From Apostichopus japonicus (lineage: Eukaryota > Echinodermata > Holothuroidea > Aspidochirotida > Stichopodidae), in contig NC_092574.1 of the NCBI RefSeq assembly GCF_037975245.1, positions 14,884,713 through 14,948,712 on the forward strand: a DNA stretch of 64,000 nucleotides. The letters are read 5' to 3'. Made by a program: the position numbers and the translations under genes. Below, piece by piece: positions 14,049 through 26,618 of the stretch. Position 1 is the stretch's first letter, and each line of letters opens with the position of its first letter. A model generated the notes under the pieces. The model was not told where the DNA came from and made no database searches. It saw only the letters and a list, made by a program, of their open reading frames with translations.

Positions 14049-15914
14049 TTTATAGTCCACTTTTTCTTACACCATGTGAGTTGTCTCTCGCGCAGACCTT
14101 TTCTTCTTCGAATCAGCCAAGATACAAAACATACATCGACAGTCTTACTTGTATCGTTCTCTTCAAGACAAATCGACCGTTTGAGTCTCAAGGGAAGATT
14201 TTAAACGATCTTTTGTAAGTCAGGTCGCTCGTTAAGTGCAAGTGGAGCAAACCTAAATTTAGTAAGGATGAAATGAATGGTGAATAGAAGTGTTTTTCTT
14301 TGACCGCTAAGGACGCCATATAGAAGAAGTTGAAGTCCCTTTTCATTTGAGTTCATTGAACTTTCGGTGATGTTATATATTTGAGAAAATAATCTTCCGG
14401 AAGGGATAATTTGTGCCAATGTATATATAGCCTCAATATGTGATACACGAACGAACTAACCGATGCATGGTATCGCGTGCATGAGAACAGAGTGGCCATT
14501 ATGATGAGAACCTTTCTTACACGCAAAGTTAATACACCCCTCAGGTTATGCGAATATGCATTTTGAAAGCATTTGCGCCTAAAGCTGTTGTTTTAAGTTT
14601 CTGCTTTGGCTTCTGAAGGAGAGAGGATAATTAGTCTCAAAGATCGTTAGTAACTTTCAAAGACTTTTTCTCAAAGACTTTTTTTTCTGTAGCATTATAT
14701 TTCAACATCATATTTATATGTAGTCATAGACATATTTATAGAGCAATTATGCTCAAAGCAGAAAAATTCAAGTATGATAATGGAAAATTTCCCCAAGTGT
14801 AAGTGGTTTAATAACGTCATGCGTTATCGAGCATTAAAAGTTGGGACATGGCAGGTTTTTTTTTTGTCGTGAAAACCCCATGTTTGTCGTGAAATATAAA
14901 TGAAGCTTGTTGCTAAGATACAAATGTTTTTGCAATAGTTATGTTAAAGCTACATAATATATACATATAATTCTGGTGGTTCAATGGTTGGATCTTTACC
15001 TGAATGTTTAAAGATACCCAGGGCCATCTAAAACAGCTTATCACAGATGGAAAGACGTGAAACCTTTTTTTTTTCCAAATGTGCCATGAAACAAAGGTTG
15101 CGTGCTCAGGATTTCAAAACGAGGCATGTGACCCCCACATGTGGTCCGCGTTAAAGCCATCTGCCATGGTAGGGAAGGGGAGGGTCTTAGGGTCCTCCGA
15201 GAGGGGTGTACATCCCCACAATCCCTGGATCCACTTTGAGGGCGTATTTTGTCCTGAAGAATGATCTTATCCCCCCCCCCCCCCTATCCTTATTCTGAAT
15301 CTCAAAGAGCCCTCGACTGAACTCTTTCCGCCGACTAACGATAAGGTGGGGGGGGGGGTGGGTAGATACTTAACAAAGATACATGAATTGGCAACTTGGT
15401 GGGTTCGATCCGGGGAGGGTGGAGTCTCAGTTTTATAGGAAGCAATTTACTTCACGTTTTTGGAAATGCCATCATATATGATGAAGAGGATCGGCTGGAT
15501 TGTCAGTCTGAGGATCAAGGTGATTCAATTGAGTGACCAGAGTGCACTCTTTGTGTGTCGGGAGCAAGGGGGTGGGGTGGGTAAGGTTACACGTGTTATA
15601 GGGAGAAGGTTTAATAACATTAAAATATATAGAAATGATTAACCTTCTGAGTTACACGATTTGGATGTTGAACCGACTTCTGACTCCTGCATACGCGTTA
15701 TTTGCATATACCATTAACACCACACCGTTACTAGATTCAAGACCCTTACCCAACCCCATTCAGTTCTCCGTATTCTTGACCGGGCTTCCATGGTCTTGAG
15801 AGTCACCATAAATTATTTTGTCGTTGTTTTAAACTATATACCTAAATGCTGATACAAGAATGGTATTTTAGTCTAATATCGTATTATCTGATCATCCTTA
15901 CGAATTAATATTTG
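14049..15914. other. Noncoding DNA with G/C runs and a possible SINE trace
   Basis: Holds a 14-base poly-C run (15271-15284), a poly-G run (15347-15358) and an isolated box B-like GGGTTCGATCC near 15402-15412 without a clear box A. A G-rich patch at 15170-15240 resembles the dispersed CAGGGG-type repeats but is too diverged to assign. Confidence 0.4.
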
Positions 15915-15953
15915 AGGTCATATTGAGGTCATATTTGAGGTCATATGAGGTCA
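15915..15953 (+). promoter_or_regulatory. Four AGGTCA half-sites in tandem (DR5, DR6, DR4)
   Basis: Exact AGGTCA hexamers lie at 15915, 15926, 15938 and 15948, all on the plus strand, with spacers of 5, 6 and 4 bases. AGGTCA direct repeats spaced by 4 or 5 are classic nuclear-receptor response elements (thyroid/LXR-type and retinoic-acid-type). The spacers TATTG, TATTTG and TATG are related, so the cluster probably arose by slippage of an 11-base unit. Regulatory function is inference and no promoter or gene is identified nearby. Confidence 0.45.
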
Positions 15954-17028
15954 CATATGCATGATGGTACCACAGAACGTACTACCCACAAGGCCGACGA
16001 AAAGACGGTCGTGATAAGAGATATATTATTAAATCGACCACAAGCCCCTTCTTTTAAACGTTTTCATATTTTAAAATGTATCATGAAAATGTGAATACTT
16101 TATAAATTGTACCCCATATACTTCACCGGACTCCCCAATTTAAACTCGGGGATGTAGTCCCTCCGAACCACACCACGTTACTCTTCATCAGGACTGGCTA
16201 CCGATTCACGACTTATAGTATATGCCACTCATGAATTATCTTAATAATAAATAGAAGTGGGAAATGAGCCGTTTCTAAATGGACAAGATATTTTACGCCG
16301 GCACTCTCTTAATTATTAAGAGCCTTCGGCTCGCTCAATGTCGTCGTGTGTCTGTTAACTAACAATATCCTTTTTGAATAACACATCATTTCATGGTGCG
16401 AAGCCTACGGTATTCATAATGAAAACAAATCATCGAAGTAAAACTTGAGACGCTAAAGGTGTATAATAGTAAAACAAGCCTCCGACACTTGGTGTTCTCA
16501 AATAACGTAAAATGATCGCATATGTTCTGAAATAAAAATAAGAAATAAAAAATGAACAAGTAACTAATTTTGATTTTGAACAGAGGTGACAAACTTGTTA
16601 ATAAGCTAGCTAATATTCAGCAACATTGATAATTGAAGAGAGAATATTATATACAATTTGGCCGACCTTACGGTTCATGGAACAGAGAAACATATTTGAA
16701 AGATTACATAAACACTACCGGGATGGACAATTTTGACCTAACGCAGAATTGTCGGGCTATTATCCCCCCCCCCCCACCCAAAAAAATAAAAACAGGGTAT
16801 GACTTCCAAAAACAGGTTTCCTATGAATTTTTTCTAACGAAATGGAATATTAACAAGGGGCTTTGAGCTTAATGCATGCAAATATCATTTAGCATCGAAT
16901 GTTAATAATCATATAAAAATATTTACCCTTGCATAATGAGTTCATTAATTATATAAACAATTTACCAGATATCGTTTGGTGTATTAGAGCGATATTGATT
17001 TAATAGAAGGAACACCACGGAGAAAACA

Positions 17029-17030
<2 letters not shown>
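15954..17030. other. No recognised gene; small hairpins
   Basis: Contains GGACT-CCCC facing GGGG-AGTCC near 16128-16163 and GAGCC-TTC-GGCTC near 16319-16332. A poly-C run lies at 16764-16775. Nothing coding is supported. Confidence 0.45.
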
Positions 17031-17099
<69 letters not shown>

Positions 17100-17180
17100 T
17101 ATATATATATTAATATATATATATATATATATAAATGAAAATCGTAATGATATATATATATATATATTTATATATACACT
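17031..17180 (+). repeat. (TA)n array with embedded SINE tail fragment
   Basis: TA repeat with TTAATA interruptions. At 17135-17150 it carries the 16-base block ATGAAAATCGTAATGA, which is identical to the end of the SINE at 11970-11985. This suggests the array is the remnant of the TA tail of a second, truncated copy. Confidence 0.8.
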
Positions 17181-19284
17181 ACTTGAATTTGAACGGACCT
17201 GTGTACCTCAGTGAACAAGACCGACTGCGCTGTATACACAATTAACCGTCGTGGAGGTAAAGGTGTATAATTATTACATTAACTATACCATGACACATTG
17301 CACAATTACAGTCCAGGATACACACACTCACTCACACACTCCTCTCCTATACGTTACATTTTAGCAGATTGATTTAACAGTTTTAGAGAAACTAGGCCTC
17401 TCAATCTCTCAGCTGGTCGTTTAAAGAAGAAGAGGAAGAAGAAGAAGCAGAAGTAAAAGATTTACTTGACGGAGACGAGGAATAGTTAATGTACATTCTC
17501 GCATCCCATTTAGCCTAGCGTGGCCTAAAACTCTTTTAGAATCTCTACAAAGATCTTTAATCCTATACCGCAACAGTAATCACCCATTTATACGTAACTA
17601 TCAAACGAGAAATGCCTCATCCATTTCCAACAAGCTGTAGGAGGAGATGTATAAACGCTATAGCATGAAGTCTGAGCTCGTTTTCTCTCATCGGTAATGA
17701 GCAATTTCGTCGTATAGATGTAGACAAAATCTATTTTCGGATCAGGATTGACTAAATGTAGGTTATGTTTTCATGACGGCTTAATTATTAGATCCTTAAG
17801 TCATTTGGTCTAATCTTCGATTGGGGCGGTATTATTATTTTAAGCGAATTATTGCTTTGAATACAAACACCTCACCTAGGCGACAGAGGTCGTATTTGAA
17901 AACATATCGCAGCAGGGGCAATCTTATCTTGACCTTTACCTACACGAGGAGTAATCTTTCATAGAGATAAAAGGAGTGTGCCTATATATACTGACGGATA
18001 AAAATCCTGACCGATTTGAGTTTAAGATGGAGGGGAGAGGGGGGGGGGGTTATCTTCGTGTGAACAAAATGCAAAATGGCATAATAATTTATTCTATTAT
18101 TTTAATTCCTCTTATACTATCCAAGTACCAAATAACCTGTCTGACTTTGTATATAGATATACAAATGCTTTAGTTGCTTTAACTCTGGAATTTGCGTTTG
18201 GTTGTAACTTTGACCAAGCGAGGTAATATACACATAATATAATATAATTTTAAAATAATAATGATAATAATAATGATGTATTAAAACTAAAGTTTATCAG
18301 ACAGAGCAAGTGAAACGACAATGGTCCAACTTCCATCTTGAGTCTGTTCCGATGCTGAAAAATTAATTCATTTGTTAGAGTCGGATAAGTGATTGCTCAT
18401 TAATTTGTGACGTCATACATAGACAACACACACAGAAACGGCCTTGACTTTCATCGGTTGTTGCTGATACAACCAGTACCACTTCAGAATTGATAATGAA
18501 TGGTTTTGTAGATTCGCCATATCTTTCAGTATGTAATATCATATAACCACAAGGTGCAAGACGTGATAATATAGGTCAAAGTGAGAGAGAAAAAAAAACC
18601 ATATTGCTCATTCACCATCACAATACTATGATATTGATTTACTTCAAAGATAGACAATTATGCATAATGAGCCTATTGTCATCGAAACTGCAAATTAAAG
18701 AAATAATCAAAATAATTTACTAAAGAAAACCATTAAACATTTCAACTTTTTGTGTGGCTGTGAGATGTCACTATACGTCTTGCTTAAGCATATCCATAAT
18801 CGATTTGAAAAAAAAAAAATCATAATAAAATAATAATAATTTGTGTACAGAAATGTCTCGGTTGTTTCCTAAAAGGGTAAACTTAGCTTTAATGAATACG
18901 TCTCCGTCCGGTAAATCTATTAATAATCTCCTCCCGTATCCATTTCAATCACGTTGTCTTAAATATATATTTCTATCACAGCATCATCCTATATTCAATT
19001 TCATTCGGTTGATTTATTTGACAAATTCAATAATGATATATCTTTTTCTCATCTTTTATTGAAAACAGAGCGTATTTGATTGCAATGCCAGAATGTGCTA
19101 TCGTTTTTCATGAAGGAACCACATACGACTGATAAAATTAATAAAATGTTTAGAGAAATGTTCTGTTTTTGTAGAAAGAAAATAATCTGAGGGACTCCAG
19201 ATCCCATAAGTAGCCTACCAAAAAAATATATATATATTAATAATAAAAAAAAGTATAAAAAAAAAGTAAAAAAATAAGCAAAAG
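17181..19284. other. No recognised gene
   Basis: Includes GAA triplets near 17425-17445, a G-rich run at 18028-18049 (AGGGGAGAGG then about ten G), a TGACGTCA at 18408-18415 and A/T homopolymers. No frame is supported. Confidence 0.5.
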
Positions 19285-19419
19285 CTACGGTGGCTTAGTA
19301 GGGACATAGGAAAGAAACAAATTGAGATAAAAATGTCAAAATTTTGAGATAAAATGTCAACATTTTGAGATTTGGGGACACTTATTTTTATCCCTATGTC
19401 CCTATTAAGCCACGGTAAA
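19285..19419. mobile_element. Short TIR element starting CTACGGTGGCTTA
   Basis: The left end CTACGGTGGCTTAGTAGGG (19285-19303) and the right end, ending CCCTATTAAGCCACGGT at 19416, are imperfect inverted repeats of about 24 bases. AAGCAAAA occurs on both sides (19276-19283 and 19420-19427), a plausible 8-bp target duplication. The interior is a tandem of GAGATAAAA(A)TGTCAA blocks and has no coding frame. It looks like a miniature nonautonomous DNA transposon; an 8-bp duplication would fit hAT-type integration, but this is inference. Confidence 0.65.
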
Positions 19420-19567
19420 AAGCAAAAAGTTAATAACTATTTTTAATCACAACATTAAATCGCATTGCAGATTCGTATATATCCCAGTCCTCTTGTATCA
19501 AGGCTGCTTCATCACGTCAGTGGTCTGGTGTATAACGGTTTCTTATAGCCATTATAGGGTTAGAAAT

Positions 19568-19591
19568 CTACGGTGGCTATGAAGGGACAGG
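19568..19591 (+). mobile_element. Lone end related to the 19.3 kb TIR element
   Basis: CTACGGTGGCTATGAAGGGA is closely related to the terminal repeat of the element about 280 bases upstream. No matching inverted end is seen downstream, so it is a fragment or a rearranged copy. Confidence 0.5.
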
Positions 19592-21257
19592 CGAATTGTA
19601 GACTTAAAGTGGTAGTATAATTCGAAATCTCGATAAATTTGTACACATTTTTTTTTAAGGTTTTATGGACTTGAAGTGTTATGCTAACGCTTTATCTCGA
19701 AGAAAAGTATTGCGTTGTAAATTACATGACAAAACGTAAAAAAATACGATATTTGTCAAGTGACGAAAATATCATATATAGCCTTTGTATGTATATATCT
19801 TGCTATGATAGTGGTTAATGTCGACTAGTGTTCATTAATGTTGACTTACAATGAATCAGCATATCATTAACAACAATTATAAACGATAAATGATTAATTT
19901 CCTAAAAAGATCTGCTTGCTTTTCCACACATGTAATCATATTGCCGTGGATTATTTCGTATGTGGTCGTTGTGAAGTATTTAGTTTCTCTCGATATGGTG
20001 CAGTCACGTGTTAATTGCCTTATCAATTATTACGACAGTAACAAGTTTATCCCAGAGATTAATAAACAAACTGAGCTAGGCTAAGCTAGACGTACGGTAT
20101 ATGCTATGTGATCACTATACTTAGGAGTAGGCTAGACATTATAAAAACATTCTTGAATAGGATATGGCTTTTTCAACTACTTTTACATATTTGTTGTGAA
20201 TGAAAGCAAAATATATATCCTTTTGGATTTTTTTTTTATGTATTCGTCTGATGGGAGAGGAATTGCACCCAAACCTCATCACTTCAATTTTGTGATGGTC
20301 ATATTATTCGATAAAACTAGTTTATACCATTGGATATTCATTGCTTTCAGTAGTCAAGGTTTCAAGTTTAATAATTAAAAGAATATGAAAGTATGAATCT
20401 TTCAACTTGAAGTTTGCGTGTACTTGATAATAATATGAGAAAGATATGTGAGACAGGGATATATTGGAACCGCTACTTAGTGTACAGTTGTATTAGCTAG
20501 TGGCATCATTGCTTTTTAAAGTTTACAGGGGGAACACTCATACCCCCACCTCTCCCACCCCATCCCCTTACAGAAGCCCATGAGTCCATGATCCATAAAG
20601 TAAAAGAAAAACTTCTCACGTGATGTGGCGACATTTTTATAAAACTAATGAATATTCATTCTGTCAAATCTGTTTTATGATGCGCTTTTATTAGAGTACG
20701 CTCGCTCAATTCTCGTTAAATATATAGCTGATCGTGCATGTATGGTAACTTTTCTTGTGAGTTATCGAAGTCTAAGTGGAGACCAATTACGTAAAACAGT
20801 CGTGTATTTCTCGGAAAGAGTAAAAGGTAGCTTCTACTTGACCCCACTTTAAGTAGCAGGATATCAGTAACGTGATTCGCTGCTTCGGAATATATTTCCT
20901 TTACGATATGTTTGGATGACAAGAAGTAACACTGTTTTGGAATCGTGGTAAAAGAAACTATACACATTCTATTTTTACACAAGTTCTTAAAGTCTGACAA
21001 ACAAGCATAGTAAGGTGAGGAGGCTATTGCCTACAAGTATAGGACGTGCTGATATTTGTTAGTAACAAAATTCAGTATCAATATCTAGATGATATGTTCT
21101 GCCTCTTCTTGAACCTCAATTTGGTTTCATATCATGATGCACTATTCTAAATCACTAAATTATGTTGTTTCAATTGTTTCATCATCCTGTTTCCGATTTG
21201 GGTTTTTCTTTGAACTGACTACGTGTTAGAGGTGGGGCAAGGGGGGGGGGTTAGAGG
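19592..21257. other. No recognised gene
   Basis: AT-rich sequence with a poly-T tract near 19651 and a G-run at 21234-21250. The 94-codon minus frame at 20716-21000 has no motif, homology that I recognise, or splice support. Confidence 0.45.
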
Positions 21258-21345
21258 CAAGGGCGGACTTAGGATTTTTATAAAGGAAGGGTGTCGCCCT
21301 AGGTCGTTGGAGCTGACTCCCCATGTAAGGGGTTCTGCGTGCGTC
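21258..21345 (+). repeat. Dispersed repeat end of CAGGGGCGGATCCAGG type
   Basis: Begins CAAGGGCGGACTTAGGATTT and continues with AGGGTGTCG, GGAGCTGAC and CCATGTAAGGGG blocks. The same blocks in the same order occur at 37459-37555. Such CAGKGG-starting repeats are typical of hAT-like nonautonomous elements. The far end is not visible, so this is a fragment. Confidence 0.5.
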
Positions 21346-21965
21346 TCCAGGTCTAAACGTAATATTGTGCAAATAAATTGCATTAAATACTTTTTATTTG
21401 TTGTATAAGGTTGTTAATGGGTGGGGAGGGGGGGGGGCGACTGAAAATTGAGCATTTCATTAAAAGTTATATGCTATAACTGTAACAGTACAACTAGACA
21501 ACGAAATATAAAGCCAAGCCTTCGCCTGACAATCTAATGTCCAAGAACTAATCTACCATGTAAATCACTCTACATGGTGAGTATATATTACTTTGGTATG
21601 TTAGGCCAACAGTGTTGGTCGTCGGTAATATCATAAGTATTGCTAAATAAACAATGAGATATTACATACACACGGATGATTATTGCTCTCTATAAGTTAC
21701 TTTACAGATCAGTGAAGATAGTGACGTCAGCATCCGTCTGTCCTGAAGTTAACTGTACTGCAGTATATTATACGTTATAGCTGAATCATTCATCCAGGAG
21801 CAACCGAATCGCAAAATATCGTAGAACTGGTATACCAACAAAGACGTTGTTTTATGGAACATATTGCGGAATGACCTAAAAACATGAACATGCACATAAT
21901 TTCTTATGTGCATACACCGCAGTACTTTTTTTTTCACAATATGTGTACAGTTCCATTCTTTTTTT
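21346..21965. other. No recognised gene; G-run and CRE
   Basis: Contains a G-rich run at 21420-21438 and a TGACGTCA at 21722-21729. Confidence 0.45.
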
Positions 21966-22253
21966 GGGGGGGGGGGTGGGGGGGGGGGGTTGTAAGTTGA
22001 CTTTTGTTTAGCATGGAAGTAGGCTTATACCCAGCTCGGGGGTATATTTTTGGAATCATCTGACTGAAGGAAAAGAAGAATGGGGAAAACAAACACAAAC
22101 GAAAGAAGAAGAAGGAAAAGAAAAAAGCAAGAATGAAATAGTCGAATGTTAACACCACGAGGGATAACTAACTACCAGGACTTCAATTGAAAGGAAAGAC
22201 CGATTATATGAGGAGGTGGGGTTTGTGGTAGGGACGGAGGGAGGGGGGGGGGG
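21966..22253 (+). repeat. G-rich tracts flanking a polypurine stretch
   Basis: Two G-quadruplex-capable tracts (21966-21989, about 23 G with one T; and 22211-22253, many G runs) bracket a GA-rich polypurine segment near 22065-22135. Confidence 0.6.
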
Positions 22254-23410
22254 TGTATTTTATACAACACTGTTACTTATTTACCTATCAGAATTGTTGG
22301 GTTTTGCTTTCAAGATTTGTCCCTTCCACGGTTTGGTCGAGCAACTGAACTTCTAATCTACTTGGCGCCCCGTATATGTTTGTTTAACTGCGCTGATGAG
22401 GTCACTGTTTTATTTATATTTGGGCACACGAATTTTGATGTAACCTGCCTTCGAAATGTTGCATACTTTTGTAGTTGGGGTTGGGGTTGGAGATGGGGCA
22501 TGTTCCACATCCCTCGCGTCCCACTCTCGTCCGGTTCCTCCACTACCGTCTCCCCCGTCCCGACCGCGTTCACCGATAATACATTCGACAAACGACGTTT
22601 TTTTTTTTATGTTAATCATTCTCACTGTACAGTACATTAATTAAATTTTATTTGCCAGCCAGAGGTTTGCTTTGCTTTTTCTATAGATGCAAATAATCAC
22701 GTCGAATCTTACATAGATATAACAACCAAATCCTCTTCAATTAGCCTCGCAGATCATGAGAGCAAAAGATATTGTGAGACTTGTCTATAATATTTCATTA
22801 CATCCTCTCTCGTCTGTTTTAATTACGCGGAGATATGACTTTAAGGCCTCTATACCCCCAGACGGATAGTCACAGGGCTTCAGGGGTCAGAGAGGATCAT
22901 GTTACAGGCGGAAGGAGCCATATCCGAGGGGAGAAGTTATCATTTCCATATACCGAGACAGATTTAAATCTATATAGTATTAGGGTTATGTGGTACCGTA
23001 TCATAGCTATGAAATCAAGCTGTAACTTCACAAGAAGGCATCGTTTTAAATAATCCACGGATTTCACGGTCTGGGGCCAACCGAAGGCTGATAAATTGTA
23101 TATGGCGATAACAAAAATGATAGTTAAATCCCTGCACGTAAATAGAGACTTGGAAATTCGATGTTTCCGTATACAGCAAAACTGGTTATTATCAAAAGAA
23201 GAATATTGTTTGACATGCTGCTTATTGCTTCGTAAAGACTTGTGATGTCGACAAGAAAAAAAATCCGACAACATTTCACGAAAGTTAGCCTCGGCTCATC
23301 CGTATAATAAGAGACAATTTCGTTTTAATTTGATTTTAATTAAAGGGTATACTATGATATACTCTGTCAAATAAAGCGTTAGAAGCTTACGATTAAAATA
23401 CCGGTTACCT
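22254..23410. other. Open frames without support
   Basis: A 107-codon plus-strand frame (22317-22640) and a 125-codon minus-strand frame (22897-23274) are the longest non-repetitive frames in this area. Neither shows a recognised motif, a good initiation context or paired splice sites, so both are treated as chance. Confidence 0.4.
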
Positions 23411-23668
23411 CTGTACCAGATCATTTGATTCAGTACCAGACTATCAGCTGATTCAGTACCAGACTATCAGCTGATTCAGTACTATAGATCAGCTGATTCA
23501 GTATCAGATCAGCTGATTCGTTACCAGATCAGCTGATTCGTTACCAGATCAGCTGATTCAGTACCAGATCAGCTGATTCAGTACCAGATCAGCTGATTCA
23601 GTACCAGATCAGCTGATTCTGTATCAATATCAGCTGATTTTGTATCAGATCAGCTGATTCAGTACCAG
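23411..23668 (+). repeat. 20-bp minisatellite with palindromic ATCAGCTGAT core
   Basis: About 12 units of consensus GTACCAGATCAGCTGATTCA run in tandem, with early units of 22-23 bases and later units of 20-21. All but the first unit hold the palindrome ATCAGCTGAT, whose centre CAGCTG is an E-box. Unit variants (GTATCAG, GTTACCAG) are shared by neighbours, as expected for stepwise tandem duplication. Confidence 0.92.
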
Positions 23669-23803
23669 GTGGCTCGTTGTCTATAAGAGCTGTAATATAT
23701 TTATAGCCCATACTTTATGTTACGTTGATTTTGTGAGTTACAAAATTCTTCTTCATTATTCATATTGTTTTGGCTACACGACCACTCTTCCACGTCTTTT
23801 TAT

Positions 23804-23941
23804 ATCATATAAGATACATATTAGATACGTATAAGATACATATACGATACATAAGATACATATAAGATACGTATAAGATACATATACGATTCATATAAGA
23901 TACGTATAAGGTACATATACGATACATATAAGATACGTACT
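23804..23941 (+). repeat. 11-bp minisatellite ATAAGATACAT/GT
   Basis: Roughly 12 tandem units of ATAAGATACAT, alternating with variants ending GT and with ATACGATAC, begin 135 bases after the previous minisatellite. Confidence 0.85.
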
Positions 23942-25127
23942 ATGACCGTTGACAAGAATGATCTAGTCTGACATTAAGTCTTATAGTGCTAATTGCTATG
24001 TAACACGTCCATTAAAACGAAGAGTATACGTTACGTCTCTCATTACGACCTATTTTTACATGTATAATGTTAAGGCCTCTGCCGAGAAGGCTTTAAACGA
24101 CTGCTCTTGGGAAAGGCTGTACAATGTGAACACAATAAAATAAATAGAAAAGAAAAGAAGAAACGGACGAAAGAGGAAAGAGGAGTGAAGGGGACTCGGA
24201 AACATATTAAGACTATAGATTGTGTGTAGAAATATAGTCCAAACCCCACACCAGGAAAACATCTGATTTATCCTTTTCTTCTTACAAACAATTAACGAGT
24301 CCATAGGTCGAAACGTGAGTTCTCTTCAATTTGCGGATCGCATCTTTTATCGATAAATAACTTCAAACTTGATGATTTTGTTGTGTGCAAACTTTCCCAT
24401 TCGAGTATAAATTCTCTTAACGTGAAATCGATGTAAGCTAATATTTAATCAAAACCAAACAGACTGGCAGACAATGACTTACAATCTCTAAGGCCTCACT
24501 TCCGGGACATTTGTGAGTGGCAAAAGGAAATAGGAAAACACACACACACAAACACACAAAAGATCGAAAATATAAGAGGAAGAAGAAGATGATGATGAAG
24601 AAGAAGAAAAATCAATATTACAAGCTTATCTTGTAATTGAAAAGATTTACCTCACCTGGTAGAAAATTTCGAGAGATTCCTGTGATTAACTTGACCTTTA
24701 CTGGAAGGTGTTTTTTCAAGTCTTGTTATTATAAGGATAAATCACTGTAAGCATAAAAAGAGTCAGAACTTGATATGAAAAGAGGAAAAAAATACATGTC
24801 GAAAACTTGTTAGGTTTTTATTGGATTTATTTTACATGAAGAAAGAAAAAATGGATAGTTGTGGGGGAATTCTTTTTTTGTTGTATCCGGCGAGTGTAAT
24901 TAATCAATCTTCCTATCGTCTGCCTAGTGACTGGTATATAAGTCAATGAATGTAGCATTAGACAGGAGATCGATACAAGAAGAGAATGACGTCACAGTTC
25001 TTCTCTTTAATGTCATTGACACGCGGAAACGGTATATTTAGAGGCTGTTCGCTTAGCTTTCATGTTGCCTATCTATACAGTCATGTCAAGTTATATAACT
25101 ATCCGCATCACATATATAAAAATACAT
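23942..25127. other. No recognised gene
   Basis: Holds a CA tract near 24540-24558, GAA/GAT triplets near 24578-24610 and a TGACGTCA at 24987-24994. Confidence 0.5.
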
Positions 25128-25132
25128 ATTTA

Positions 25133-25186
<54 letters not shown>

Positions 25187-25252
25187 AATATAAATATATA
25201 TATATATACATGTATATATATACATACATACATACACACATACATACATATG
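25128..25252 (+). repeat. Compound TTTA/TA/CATA microsatellite
   Basis: TTTA units lead into TA and then CATA units. Confidence 0.9.
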
Positions 25253-25764
25253 TCTTTGTATTTGTCATTGTGTGACATCACACTTGTTTGCGTCAAGTTC
25301 ATTTTTGGTAAAAACTGCGGATATGTCAATCATCAATAGGCCTATCTCGAAAAAATATTAGGTTTGCTAAGAGTTGCAAAATTTCACCAAAATTTTTATA
25401 AATTGTTCCTCTTTTATTGAAGGTTTAGAGATACCTGCTGACTACCCTTGTAAAGCATGAATTGACCTGATAGGAAATGACAGCCATAATACTGTTATAC
25501 TTTACTTATCGTCGAAGCAATCTAGCAATATGAGCAAAGTAACCTCGATAAGGATTAAAACGTACTTTTTCAGAGACATAAATCGTAATGTGAAACCAAA
25601 CAGTGACAATAAACTTCTGTAACTCAGGGATGCTGGCCTCTAAAACCTCCTGTTGCATAACAATTATTTGGATACGGTATACGTGTTCGATATTTGTAAG
25701 CGATAAAATCGGCTGGTGTAATCTATCGCCTTGCTATTCTTAGACGTGTCGGTGAGCTTTTCAA

Positions 25765-25765
<1 letters not shown>
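25253..25765. other. Nothing recognised
   Basis: Unique AT-rich sequence with no element, RNA or supported frame. Confidence 0.5.

Positions 25766-25856
<91 letters not shown>
25766..25856 (+). repeat. (TA)n microsatellite
   Basis: About 85 bases of uninterrupted TA followed by TTATAT and poly-T. Confidence 0.95.
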
Positions 25857-25858
<2 letters not shown>

Positions 25859-26583
25859 TTTTTTTATATTCATCAAACCTGTTTGCTTTTTACTCTATAT
25901 TGCTTTTATTTATGTGTGTTGCGTTGGACACGCTAACGAAGACAATAACTAGACGATTATTCAGTAGTATCGTAGTAATAATACTACTAATAATAATACT
26001 AATAATGATTTCTTTTCTAAAGGAAACTATGATTGTGCACAAGACAAACTATTGTCAGGAATTCAAGTTACCATTCTCTATGTAGGACGTCTGTGTTTGA
26101 GAGCGTATCAATATAATTCATTTTCCAAGCTCTATTTTGGTTGACTTTTCCTAAACCACGTTCTTCACCGTTTCATTCATCACGCTCTCCATGTGTGAAC
26201 GTCTTTAAAGATCCATAACACGTAGCCTATATATAACACTTAATGTAAATAATTTCAATATAGTACAGAAATCGATTAATATGCAAGGCTTGCTGCTTGC
26301 TATGCTTCCCTGTCATTGTTCGACGCAAATCAACGCTTCAACGAAAATAAACAATGTCTGATATCGAACGATGGCCGAGAAAATGAAACGAAATGAAACC
26401 AAATTCAATGAGTACCATTACCATCATTCAGTGAAACTTCACATTGTCAGTTCCGAAATTACTTGACCCAAAAAACATGGCAAAATATCTTCAGAGGTAC
26501 AATTATTTAAGAGCTAACGCATCAAATATCAAGATCTATTTTACATATGTATTTACAGACAAAGTCGTTAGTAAAATTGCTGC
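25857..26583. other. Nothing recognised
   Basis: An (AAT)n tract occurs near 25975-26005. No other structure is seen. Confidence 0.5.
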
Positions 26584-26584
26584 A

Positions 26585-26618
<34 letters not shown>

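Noticed and set aside
14985-15010. GGTGGTTCAATGGTTGGATC resembling a tRNA D-arm/box A
   Set aside because: No box B follows at suitable spacing and no cloverleaf can be drawn.
22897-23274. 125-codon minus-strand frame
   Set aside because: No domain, signal, splice pairing or familiar sequence. At this composition a few frames this long are expected by chance in 64 kb.
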